A DNA stretch of 7,097 nucleotides. It comes from Candidatus Pelearchaeum sp. Its GTDB lineage: Archaea > Thermoproteota > Nitrososphaeria_A > Caldarchaeales > Caldarchaeaceae. A program made the translations under genes and the position numbers. Shown here in pieces: positions 1 through 6,374 of the stretch. The DNA lies in NCBI GenBank assembly GCA_015520425.1, contig WAQC01000121.1:1-7097 (forward strand). The letters run 5' to 3'. The notes under the pieces were generated by a model. It saw only the letters and a list, made by a program, of their open reading frames with translations. It was not told where the DNA came from and did no database searches. The stretch's first letter is position 1. The number at the start of each line of letters is the position of its first letter.

Positions 1-2
1 CT

Positions 3-1022
3 CTCAATAATGGCGTGAATCTAACCTATGCTGATGGATATAAATTGGTGTGGAGCGAGTCGGAGGTAAAGGCTCTAGAGTTCTATGTTAGGTCTGTCTA
101 TGACGAGCTATACGGGCTGACAGCACTCAAATCCAAGAGCATCCAAATCATATGGGACAAGGTGATAATCACTCTCTCAGCGGAGCGTGAGAGGATTAAC
201 GTAGGCGAGCCAGCGAAGATTTCATGGGTGGCCAAATACGCTTATGATGAGAAGCCGTTTAGAGGTGAGGTAATATTATCAGACCGCTATCCCGTTATGG
301 AGAAAGTCGGTAGCAAAACAATCCAAGTCGTAGCCATAGATGATGGCCTCTACGGATTGACCACGTTTGAGGCAAACCAGCTAAAGATTTCGTGGGATAG
401 GGTGATAGTCAAGCTCTCTACGCCATACCCGCGGGTTGAGATAGGAACGGAGGCGCAGATAGACATATACGCCTTCTACGAGCTTGATGGAGAACGCTTT
501 GACGGGAACGTGAGGCTTGACAGCCCGCCCACCAGCAACACGGTGGGCAAGAAGATAATAGGAGTAGCATCAATATCAGGCAGCAAATATGGAATAACAG
601 CATTCACATCCAACACGATAGAGATAACCTTTGACAAGATTCTGTATAAGATAATTGATGAGCAGCCCGTTCCTGGGACTGTTATGTTCAGGATAAAGGT
701 ATGGTACGCCAGCGATGGCGAGCCTGTTGATGCGGTCTTAACTATAGGAAATGTTACAGTCTCTGGCAGGGATGGGGAGTATATGTATGAGGAGACTTTC
801 TGGGGGCTTTTCTTTGAGGAGACGGCTAATCTAAGTGTTGAGGGCTTCGGCGATAAGGAGGTGCTCCTCTCAACAACCCACGCCAGCAACGCGTTACTAT
901 ACACCAGCGCAGTCCCAGTGGCTGGGCTTATGGCATACAACTATGGCCGCAGACGGCTGCTAGGCCGTTTCGGCAAGCGGAAGGTGGAGACGGAAGTTGA
1001 GGAAGAGCTTGAGGAAATCTAG
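3..1022 (+). CDS. Repeat-containing archaeal cell-surface protein, C-terminal part (5' partial)
   Basis: The reading frame is open to the left edge and shows no signal peptide, so this is probably the C-terminal third or so of a larger exported protein; a GTG at 15 is the first possible internal start. Numbering from that GTG, three copies of a beta-rich unit of about 80 residues can be seen, marked by YGLT (33), YGLT (113) and YGIT (192). Each is followed by an I-x-(W/F)-D-(K/R)-(V/I) strand, and two then by a Y-x-x-(D/E)-(E/G)-x-x-F-(R/D)-G turn. N-glycosylation sequons occur at residues 2, 246 and 272. Residues about 290-309 form a modest hydrophobic segment, then a basic patch (GRRRLLGRFGKRK) and an acidic tail, which fits a C-terminal membrane anchor with a cytoplasmic end. 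The function is probably structural or adhesive; no catalytic motif is visible. Related Ig-like repeats are known in archaeal surface proteins. The specific family is not recognised. Confidence 0.8.
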   Translation, partial: LNNGVNLTYADGYKLVWSESEVKALEFYVRSVYDELYGLTALKSKSIQIIWDKVIITLSAERERINVGEPAKISWVAKYAYDEKPFRGEVILSDRYPVMEKVGSKTIQVVAIDDGLYGLTTFEANQLKISWDRVIVKLSTPYPRVEIGTEAQIDIYAFYELDGERFDGNVRLDSPPTSNTVGKKIIGVASISGSKYGITAFTSNTIEITFDKILYKIIDEQPVPGTVMFRIKVWYASDGEPVDAVLTIGNVTVSGRDGEYMYEETFWGLFFEETANLSVEGFGDKEVLLSTTHASNALLYTSAVPVAGLMAYNYGRRRLLGRFGKRKVETEVEEELEEI

Positions 1023-1573
1023 ACATTTTTCAGGGCCACGAGTATAAGCCATATACTCGCCATAATCATCGTTATCGTTTCTTGAATTGCCACACCTTGC
1101 CAAGGCCATCTCACAAACCATATGAGCGCCGAAGCTACGCCGAACGCGAGCGCTAGAGCCCCTAGCTTGGGAGAGCCGAGAGGCCATGAGACATAGCTGT
1201 ATATGAAAAGAGTAATCGGCGTGGCCATGAATAGAGTAATTGACAACGTTCTATGTATCTCTCCGAAGTCTTCTGAGAAGAATCCGACGAGCGCTAGGTT
1301 TATGCCCACCAAGGCTAGGGGGATGAGCCACACGCTATACTTCCAAGACCTATGAACAACGATAGCACCTACCGAGAAGACTACCACCAAAGCACCTGAG
1401 AGCATGAGTCCTGTGTTGAATATCCATGTGAGTGAGCCGTGGTATGCTGAGCCGCCCAAGTCGCTTAATGCGTTATTCCTGAAGTCAAACCAGGGGGCTA
1501 ACGATATTGAGACTGCTATGAAGACATAAGCCACTGTTGCGGCGAGTATGCCTATTATCTGGAGAGCCTTCAA
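1019..1573 (-). CDS. DUF998-type six-helix membrane protein
   Basis: This integral membrane protein of 184 residues has about six hydrophobic helices (roughly 5-26, 51-73, 81-99, 109-130, 137-154 and 164-181). Family hallmarks of DUF998 are visible: NALSDLGG after helix 1 (residues 34-41), an IFNTGLMLSG segment opening helix 2, FSEDFGEIH with a conserved-looking acidic/His group between helices 3 and 4 (about 99-107), and QETITMIMASIW in the last helix. The biochemical role of DUF998 proteins is unknown. The start is TTG at 1573, overlapping the TGA of the upstream methyltransferase (TTGA), which points to translational coupling and one transcript. Its stop overlaps that of the convergent surface-protein gene. 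A function related to lipid or membrane modification with the methyltransferase is possible but is only inferred from adjacency. Confidence 0.88.
   Translation of the reverse strand: MKALQIIGILAATVAYVFIAVSISLAPWFDFRNNALSDLGGSAYHGSLTWIFNTGLMLSGALVVVFSVGAIVVHRSWKYSVWLIPLALVGINLALVGFFSEDFGEIHRTLSITLFMATPITLFIYSYVSWPLGSPKLGALALAFGVASALIWFVRWPWQGVAIQETITMIMASIWLILVALKNV
1026..1030 (+). terminator. Possible T-tract terminator of the surface-protein gene
   Basis: TTTTT begins four bases after the TAG at 1020-1022, inside the 3' end of the convergent DUF998 gene. Archaeal polymerases can stop at short T-tracts, but this one is short and there is no hairpin, so the call is weak. Confidence 0.2.
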
Positions 1574-2436
1574 GGCTGTTCCTTCTGCGCCACGACTAGC
1601 GTGTTTCCACCTAATAACTTGATTCCAGGCATCCTTCCAAGCAGTTTATCTAGCATGCTTAGTAAGCGAGCTGTGGAGAGGACTATTCTATTCCTGGTGT
1701 TTTGCTGTACGACTGTTGGTATTAGCCCAGCTAGGAGAAGAGCGCTTCTCTGGCTGAGTATGCGGAACCCCACACGCCTAAGCAGGCTCCGTATCTCCTT
1801 ATGCGTGAAGACGCGCATATTCAATATCTCCCTGGTTGCTGGGAGACGCCACCTTATCAGACCACCATCAGGCGACTTGACGAGCTTCAACATCTGCTCA
1901 CTCGTGGTAACATACCCTATCCTGTTCCCTATCAAGCTATCAACCAGCATCCACATAGTCTCTAGACTCCACTTAACATCATACCCCAAAACGAGCAGGC
2001 CGCCTGGCTTCAATATCCTATGAGCCTCCATGAGCATCCTGCTTGGGTCTACGCTGTCGTGGCATATCAGTTCTCCAACGGCTATGACCATATCAGCGGA
2101 GAGGTCTCGTATGGGCACGTTGTTGGCGTCGGAGCATACGAGGCTCACCCTCTCTCCATTACCATTATTGCGTACTATCCTGAGCGAGTTATATGAGAAG
2201 TCAGTCGCCACAAGCTTCGCGTCATCCTTACCGTCCAGAAGCTCCACAAATGGGTCCCAGCCAGAGCCCAGCTCCACTATCACACCGTTATGCGGGGCGG
2301 CCTCGCATACAACACCCAGCTCAAGCTCATACAGGGAAGAGTCGTATGGATTCTCGCGATAAATCTTGTCTTGTTCAACCCATGTGGCGGATTCTGATAT
2401 TCTTTCATACACTTCGCGCGTGGAGGACTCTTTCAT
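1570..2436 (-). CDS. Class I SAM-dependent methyltransferase
   Basis: A 288-residue protein with a Rossmann-type methyltransferase core (Methyltransf_11-like). Numbered from the chosen start: motif I is IVELGSGWD (53-61), the acidic ribose-binding residue is D79 in ATDFS, motif II is the SD at 102-103 before an aliphatic strand (DMVIAVGEL, 115-123), and the typical RILKPGGLLVLG strand lies at 140-151. The C-terminal third (about 155-288) is not part of the core fold and probably sets substrate choice; it has an apolar stretch near 230-240. The substrate is unknown. The ATG at 2436 is preferred over an in-frame GTG at 2442 because AGGGG lies about six bases upstream of the ATG. The gene is first in a two-gene minus-strand operon with the DUF998 protein and is divergent from the molybdenum hydroxylase operon. 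No quinone, sterol or RNA methyltransferase signature could be fixed. Confidence 0.88.
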   Translation of the reverse strand: MKESSTREVYERISESATWVEQDKIYRENPYDSSLYELELGVVCEAAPHNGVIVELGSGWDPFVELLDGKDDAKLVATDFSYNSLRIVRNNGNGERVSLVCSDANNVPIRDLSADMVIAVGELICHDSVDPSRMLMEAHRILKPGGLLVLGYDVKWSLETMWMLVDSLIGNRIGYVTTSEQMLKLVKSPDGGLIRWRLPATREILNMRVFTHKEIRSLLRRVGFRILSQRSALLLAGLIPTVVQQNTRNRIVLSTARLLSMLDKLLGRMPGIKLLGGNTLVVAQKEQP

Positions 2437-2454
2437 TATCACCCCTGCCGCCCA

Positions 2455-2485
2455 CTACGGGTGGCCGCTTCCGCCTCGGCCGTAG
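2455..2485 (-). other. GC-rich hairpin in the methyltransferase leader
   Basis: CTAC (2455-2458) pairs with GTAG (2482-2485) and GGCCG (2463-2467) with CGGCC (2477-2481). This gives nine base pairs with a four-base bulge on one side and a nine-base loop. The element lies between the candidate minus-strand promoter and the methyltransferase start, so it could sit in or at the very 5' end of the leader RNA. A regulatory role is speculative. Confidence 0.3.
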
Positions 2486-2497
2486 GTTTTGAGTAGG

Positions 2498-2506
2498 TTA
2501 TTAATT
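2498..2506 (-). promoter_or_regulatory. Candidate archaeal TATA box for the methyltransferase/DUF998 operon
   Basis: Read on the minus strand the site is AATTAATAA, preceded by an A/G-rich stretch (GAAAAAGAAAG) that could serve as a BRE-like element. A start of transcription about 25 bases downstream (near 2477) would leave a leader of roughly 40 bases before the ATG at 2436. It is the most AT-rich spot in an otherwise GC-rich intergenic region. Assignment is by composition and position only. Confidence 0.4.
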
Positions 2507-2630
2507 CTTTCTTTTTCACTACCCTGACCAACGCGGAAGAACGATTCTAGAATTCTGAAAACTATCTCTGCATGCCGCGTCCTCTCGTAGCTTTAGGTTA
2601 GTTATGTGTGGGGCTGATAGTGTCAGTAGC

Positions 2631-2638
2631 CTTTAAAA
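2631..2638 (+). promoter_or_regulatory. Candidate archaeal TATA box for the molybdenum hydroxylase operon
   Basis: CTTTAAAA resembles the archaeal TATA element. With the usual spacing of about 25 bases, transcription would begin near 2660. This is downstream of the farthest upstream possible TTG start (2654) and so favours the TTG at 2678 as the real start of the FAD subunit, with a very short leader. Confidence 0.5.
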
Positions 2639-2677
2639 TGCGGCTCACGTATTTTGTGCTGGTGGTTTGGCCTGGCG

Positions 2678-3541
2678 TTGCTTGGGTATGTTAAGCTACC
2701 TAGGCTGGTGCCTCTCTTTCCGCGGGACTTGAGGGAGGCTGTACAGCTTAGGGAGGAGAACCCCGACGCGGCGTATCTCGCTGGGGGGACGTGTCTGATA
2801 CCTCTACTAAAGTCTGGAGCGTATAGAACTGGGAAGCTCATAGACCTGAGTAGGCTTAAGGAGCTTCGCTACATCAGGGTTGGGGAGGGTGTTATAAGGA
2901 TAGGTGCTTTAGCTACTCACGCGGACGTTGCGAATAGCACAGCATTACGCCCCATTAACGCCTTCCAGAACTTCACCAAAAGCTACACCTCGCCTGTTGT
3001 TATGAACTCAGCCACGGTAGGAGGGAGCATAGCAACAGCATCCCACACCGAAGACCTGATACCAATCCTCCTAGCCCTGAACACGGAACTAACGCTACTA
3101 ACCCCCGACGGGGACAGGCTCACAGTGGAGCTGGAAAAATACATCAAAGAATATGACAGGCTTAAGAAGCATTTGATACTTGAGGCCGCATTCAAGCTTC
3201 CAGCAAATGGTGTTTTATGTGATTTTGAGAAGCTGGCTTTAGGAATCTCGCGTATCCCGCTCTCGTCTGTGGCTGTTAAGGTGGAGCTTGAGAGACGCAG
3301 GATAAGCGGCGCTACTGTGGCTGTAGCACAGGTGAATGGGACAAGACCTGGGAGAGTAAGAGAGGTTGAGGAACTACTCAAGGGAAGGGAAATCACCGAG
3401 GAGCTAATCGGAGAAGCGGCAAACAAGCTTAAGCAAAGTATATCACCGCCAGAGGATACGCAGGCGTCTAGCTGGTATAGGCGCGAGCTAGCAGCCACGC
3501 TCTTTAAGCGCATAATGCGGAGGCTGGTGGAGCATGGCTGA
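2678..3541 (+). CDS. Molybdenum hydroxylase FAD-binding (medium) subunit, CoxM/XdhB-like
   Basis: This flavoprotein subunit takes electrons from the iron-sulfur subunit and hands them to an external acceptor. It has about 287 residues, the usual size for the family. Numbered from TTG 2678, the N-terminus KLPRLVPLFPRDLREAV fits the family's LPxFxYxxPxSLxEA opening. The first FAD motif is AGGTCL (35-40), where AGGTDL is commoner. The second is ATVGGSIATASHTEDL (112-127), where ATxGGNIAxASPxxDL is commoner. The C-terminal domain ends with the family's S-x-x-YRRELAATLFKR motif. The in-frame TTG at 2654 would add eight residues (hydrophobic, Trp-rich) but lies upstream of the predicted transcription start; GTG 2708 would cut into the conserved opening. 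GGTGG at 2661-2665 is a weak ribosome binding site. It is the first gene of the operon and overlaps the next gene by eight bases. Order FAD-FeS-Mo is that of coxMSL, but the substrate is not CO (see the catalytic subunit). Confidence 0.93.
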   Translation: MLGYVKLPRLVPLFPRDLREAVQLREENPDAAYLAGGTCLIPLLKSGAYRTGKLIDLSRLKELRYIRVGEGVIRIGALATHADVANSTALRPINAFQNFTKSYTSPVVMNSATVGGSIATASHTEDLIPILLALNTELTLLTPDGDRLTVELEKYIKEYDRLKKHLILEAAFKLPANGVLCDFEKLALGISRIPLSSVAVKVELERRRISGATVAVAQVNGTRPGRVREVEELLKGREITEELIGEAANKLKQSISPPEDTQASSWYRRELAATLFKRIMRRLVEHG

Positions 3542-4007
3542 GGAGCTAATCAGGATAAAGCTCACCGTTAATGGGCGGGAGTATGAGGTTGGGCTAGAGG
3601 GAAATGAGCGGCTTATTGACGTTCTACGCGACAGGCTGGGGCTGAAGAGCGTAAAGGAAGGATGCGGCGAGGGTGATTGTGGTCTCTGCCTAGTCCTCGC
3701 CGATGGCGTGCCCATTCACTCCTGTTTGATGATGGCTTTCCAGGCTGAGGGGAAGGAGATAACTACGGTTGAGGGGCTGGGAGATGAGAAGAACCTCCAC
3801 CCAATCCAGAGAGCTTTCATAGATGTCGGGGCAGTCCAGTGCGGCTACTGCATACCCGCAGCAATACTAGCAGCCAAGCACCTGATAGACACGACAAAAA
3901 ACCCAAGCAGGGAGGAGATAAGACGCTCTCTCAGAAGCGTCTTATGCAGATGCGGCAGCTACCTCAGGTTTGAACAAGCAATACTAAAGGTGGTGGGCAG
4001 AACATGA
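3534..4007 (+). CDS. Molybdenum hydroxylase 2x[2Fe-2S] (small) subunit, CoxS/XdhC-like
   Basis: This 157-residue electron-transfer subunit has the standard two-domain build. The plant-ferredoxin-like N-terminal domain binds the first [2Fe-2S] cluster through C44, C49, C52 (GCGEGDCGLC) and C64. The four-helix C-terminal domain binds the second through C103 and C106 (QCGYC) and C138 and C140 (CRC). All eight cysteine ligands are present. The last motif reads LCRCGSY rather than the usual LCRCTGY. The ATG at 3534 lies inside the end of the FAD-subunit gene (ATGGCTGA overlap) with GGAGG about ten bases upstream. The gene overlaps the catalytic-subunit gene by ATGA. Both overlaps imply coupled translation and fixed stoichiometry. 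The protein is cytoplasmic, with no twin-arginine signal. The first part of the gene has many T-ending codons and the last 71 codons have very few. Confidence 0.96.
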   Translation: MAEELIRIKLTVNGREYEVGLEGNERLIDVLRDRLGLKSVKEGCGEGDCGLCLVLADGVPIHSCLMMAFQAEGKEITTVEGLGDEKNLHPIQRAFIDVGAVQCGYCIPAAILAAKHLIDTTKNPSREEIRRSLRSVLCRCGSYLRFEQAILKVVGRT

Positions 4008-6346
4008 GCAGCGAGGAGGAGATTCTAAAGAGGTTCGCAGCAATAGAGCAGGCCAGAGAGTTCTACATAATCGGAAAGAAGGTCTCACGCGTTGATGCGC
4101 TTGACGCGGTATTAGGCAGGCCTATGTACACGGGAGACCTAGTCACTGGGGATTTTCTCTTCGTTAAGGCGGTACGGTCTCCATACGCTCACGCGCTCAT
4201 AAAAGGGATAGACACGTCCAGAGCGCTTAAACAACGAGGAATAGAGGCGGTAATCACTCATAGGGATATACCTGGGGAGAACGACGCTGGCTCTCTAATA
4301 CCAGACAGGCCGCTCCTCGCGGTTGACAAAGTAAGACACTACGGCGAGGCGGTAGCCTTGGTGGCGGGTAGCAGGGTAGAGGATGTGGAAGAGGCGGTAA
4401 GACTCGTGGATGTTGAGTATGAGCCTCTACCAGTCGTTAAAGACCCCTTCACCGCTATGAAGCCAGACGCGCCAAAAATACAAAACCGCGACAACATAGT
4501 AACGCACTTCAAGATAAGGAAAGGCAATATTGAGGAGGGCTTCTCCAAGGCCGACATAATAGTTGAAAACACTTACAAGACGCAGTTTATGGATGGCCTG
4601 CCTCTTGAGACCGAGGTTGCCTACGCATTCCCAGAGAAGGATGGGAGGATAACATGCATATCATCCATGCAGAACCCGTTTGACGTCTATAACAAGGTTG
4701 TTAAGATTCTGGGCGTGGAGCCTGAGGATGTACGCGTAATCCAAGCAGCTACTGGCGGGGGCTTCGGGCCGAAGTCTGATGAGACGCCCATAGACATCGC
4801 AGCCTACGCCTGTCTCGCTGTGAAGAAGACTGGAAAACCCGCCTTCGCCGTCTTCACACGCGAGGAAGCCACAACAGTCCAGTGCAAGCGCCACGCATTC
4901 ACAATAAAGCATAAGACAGGTGCAACACGCGATGGAAAGCTTGTCGTGTGGAAATCAGAGCTGGTTGCCGACACTGGGGCGTATATCTCAAAGGGGCACC
5001 TAGTAATAGCGCGGGCGACGTTCCACTGCACAGGGCCTTATGAGGTGCCTCACGTATGGGCTGACGGCTACTGCGTCCTCACCAACAACACTATGGCAGG
5101 CTCCACACGCGGCTTCGGAGCACCACAAGCACACTTCGCGGCCGAGCTACAGATGGACACCCTAGCGCGGAAGCTGGGGATGGACCCAGTTGAGATACGT
5201 GCCAGGAATATACTCCGCCCAGGCTCGCTAACCGCGACATCACAGCGCATAGATGATGCTGGCCTTGAGATATGCTTCGGCAAGGCGGTGGAGACAGCGC
5301 GATGGCACCAGAAGAGGCGCGAATACGAGGAGTTCAACAAGACCAGCAGCAGGATTAAGAAGGGTATTGGAATAGCCCTCCTTTACCATGGAAACACCCT
5401 AGGGCCTGAGGGGGAGGACTTCGCAACAGTCCATGTAAGGATAGAGGAAGACGGCGACGTGGTTGTTCAGACAGGCCTTACTGAGTATGGGACAGGCGCT
5501 CTGACATCGCTAGCCATAGTCGTGGCTGAGATTCTAGGGATACCAGCGGGCTGGGTTAGGGTGGAGAGGCCCGACACCAGCGCTGTTACAAGCCCAGGCC
5601 CGACGGTTGCTTCTAGGACCACGGTAATAGGCGGTAGAGCAGCCGCAGACGCAGCGACTCAGCTACGGGATAGGCTTGCTGAGGTGGCGGCTAGACTCCT
5701 TGAATGCAGTCCTAGCGAGCTGGTCTTCAAGGATGGTGTGGTAAGCGTGGGCGGCGACGAGAAGCGTAGCATAGGTTTTAGGGAGCTGGTCTCTGAGGCG
5801 GTCAAGCGCGGCGTGGAGCTCAGGGTGAGGGGCTACTACATGGCGCCACCTACCAAGTGGGACCCTGAAACAGGGCAGGGGGCGCCATATAACCAATACA
5901 CCTTCGGCGCTCTCGTCAGCGAGGTTGAGGTGGATACTGAGACTGGCCTGGTTGTCGTGAAGCGCATGACAGCCGCTTATGATGCTGGCCGCGTAATCAA
6001 CCCGCTTGGGCTTCTCGCGGTTATTGAGGGAGGCTCAATACAAGGCCTAGGCCACGCCCTCACCGAGGAGATAATCCACGAAGAGGGAGTAGTCGTAAAC
6101 CCAAGCCTACATGGCTACATAATACCAACAACCAACGAGGCCCCTGAGTGGATAGAGCCGATAGCGGTTGAGTCTCCTGGTAGGATAGGCGTCTTCGGAG
6201 CCAAGGCGATGGGCGAGATACCAGTCGTCCTACCCATGGCGTCAATAGCTAACGCTGTAGCACATGCTATAGGCGTCTTCATACGCGAGACACCGCTAAA
6301 GCCTGAGCGGGTTCTAAAAGCGATTAGAGAAGAAAGAGAGCGGTAA
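4004..6346 (+). CDS. Molybdenum hydroxylase catalytic (large) subunit, xanthine/aldehyde oxidoreductase type
   Basis: This 780-residue Mo-cofactor subunit has the usual family length. The N-terminal a/b hammerhead domain starts with VSRVDALDAVLGRPMYTGD (about residues 28-46). Cofactor-binding loops follow: GGGFGPK (251-257), STRGFGAPQ with R369 (367-375), EYGTG (494-498) and AMGE, with the probable catalytic base E738. The 369 loop resembles the FRGFG loop of xanthine dehydrogenase. It does not match form I CO dehydrogenase (AYxCSFR, with the Cu-binding Cys) or form II (AYRGAGR), so CO oxidation is unlikely. The residue after GGGFGPK is Ser258, where bovine xanthine dehydrogenase has substrate-binding Glu802. 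The second loop, usually GQG, has Thr497. The likely substrate is an N-heterocycle or aldehyde, consistent with the amidohydrolase downstream; the exact substrate is unknown. The start overlaps the small-subunit stop (ATGA), with AGGTGGTG at 3988-3995. No Tat signal is seen. Confidence 0.94.
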   Translation: MSSEEEILKRFAAIEQAREFYIIGKKVSRVDALDAVLGRPMYTGDLVTGDFLFVKAVRSPYAHALIKGIDTSRALKQRGIEAVITHRDIPGENDAGSLIPDRPLLAVDKVRHYGEAVALVAGSRVEDVEEAVRLVDVEYEPLPVVKDPFTAMKPDAPKIQNRDNIVTHFKIRKGNIEEGFSKADIIVENTYKTQFMDGLPLETEVAYAFPEKDGRITCISSMQNPFDVYNKVVKILGVEPEDVRVIQAATGGGFGPKSDETPIDIAAYACLAVKKTGKPAFAVFTREEATTVQCKRHAFTIKHKTGATRDGKLVVWKSELVADTGAYISKGHLVIARATFHCTGPYEVPHVWADGYCVLTNNTMAGSTRGFGAPQAHFAAELQMDTLARKLGMDPVEIRARNILRPGSLTATSQRIDDAGLEICFGKAVETARWHQKRREYEEFNKTSSRIKKGIGIALLYHGNTLGPEGEDFATVHVRIEEDGDVVVQTGLTEYGTGALTSLAIVVAEILGIPAGWVRVERPDTSAVTSPGPTVASRTTVIGGRAAADAATQLRDRLAEVAARLLECSPSELVFKDGVVSVGGDEKRSIGFRELVSEAVKRGVELRVRGYYMAPPTKWDPETGQGAPYNQYTFGALVSEVEVDTETGLVVVKRMTAAYDAGRVINPLGLLAVIEGGSIQGLGHALTEEIIHEEGVVVNPSLHGYIIPTTNEAPEWIEPIAVESPGRIGVFGAKAMGEIPVVLPMASIANAVAHAIGVFIRETPLKPERVLKAIREERER

Positions 6347-6358
6347 TGGATAGTTTCT

Positions 6359-6364
6359 GGAGGG
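6359..6364 (+). promoter_or_regulatory. Ribosome binding site of the amidohydrolase
   Basis: GGAGGG lies ten bases before ATG 6375 in the 28-base gap after the catalytic-subunit stop. It fixes the start of the downstream gene. No TATA-like element is seen in the gap, so co-transcription with the hydroxylase genes is likely. Confidence 0.75.
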
Positions 6365-6374
6365 TTTAACAATT

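Noticed and set aside
476..940. Minus-strand frame of 154 codons opposite the surface-protein gene
   Set aside because: It is antisense to a convincing repeat protein, has no recognisable domain, and its Ser/Pro/Leu-rich composition is typical of a shadow frame.
1601..2023. Plus-strand frame of 140 codons opposite the methyltransferase
   Set aside because: The opposite strand carries clear methyltransferase motifs, and this frame has no domain and a low-complexity composition.
2498..2520. T-rich stretch as a plus-strand terminator
   Set aside because: No plus-strand gene ends just upstream. The stretch is better read as the AT-rich promoter of the minus-strand operon.
2638..2694. Small plus-strand frame of 18 codons (ATG at 2638) upstream of the FAD subunit, a possible leader peptide
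   Set aside because: Its start overlaps the TATA-like element and lies upstream of the predicted transcript start, and no ribosome binding site is visible.
2983..3513. Minus-strand frame of 176 codons opposite the FAD subunit
   Set aside because: It is Ser/Leu-rich with no domain and lies fully inside a conserved gene on the other strand. Its openness follows from the T-poor third positions of the sense gene.
4004..6346. Aerobic CO dehydrogenase large subunit (CoxL)
   Set aside because: The gene order matches coxMSL, but the active-site loop is STRGFGAPQ, lacking both the form I AYxCSFR and the form II AYRGAGR signatures.
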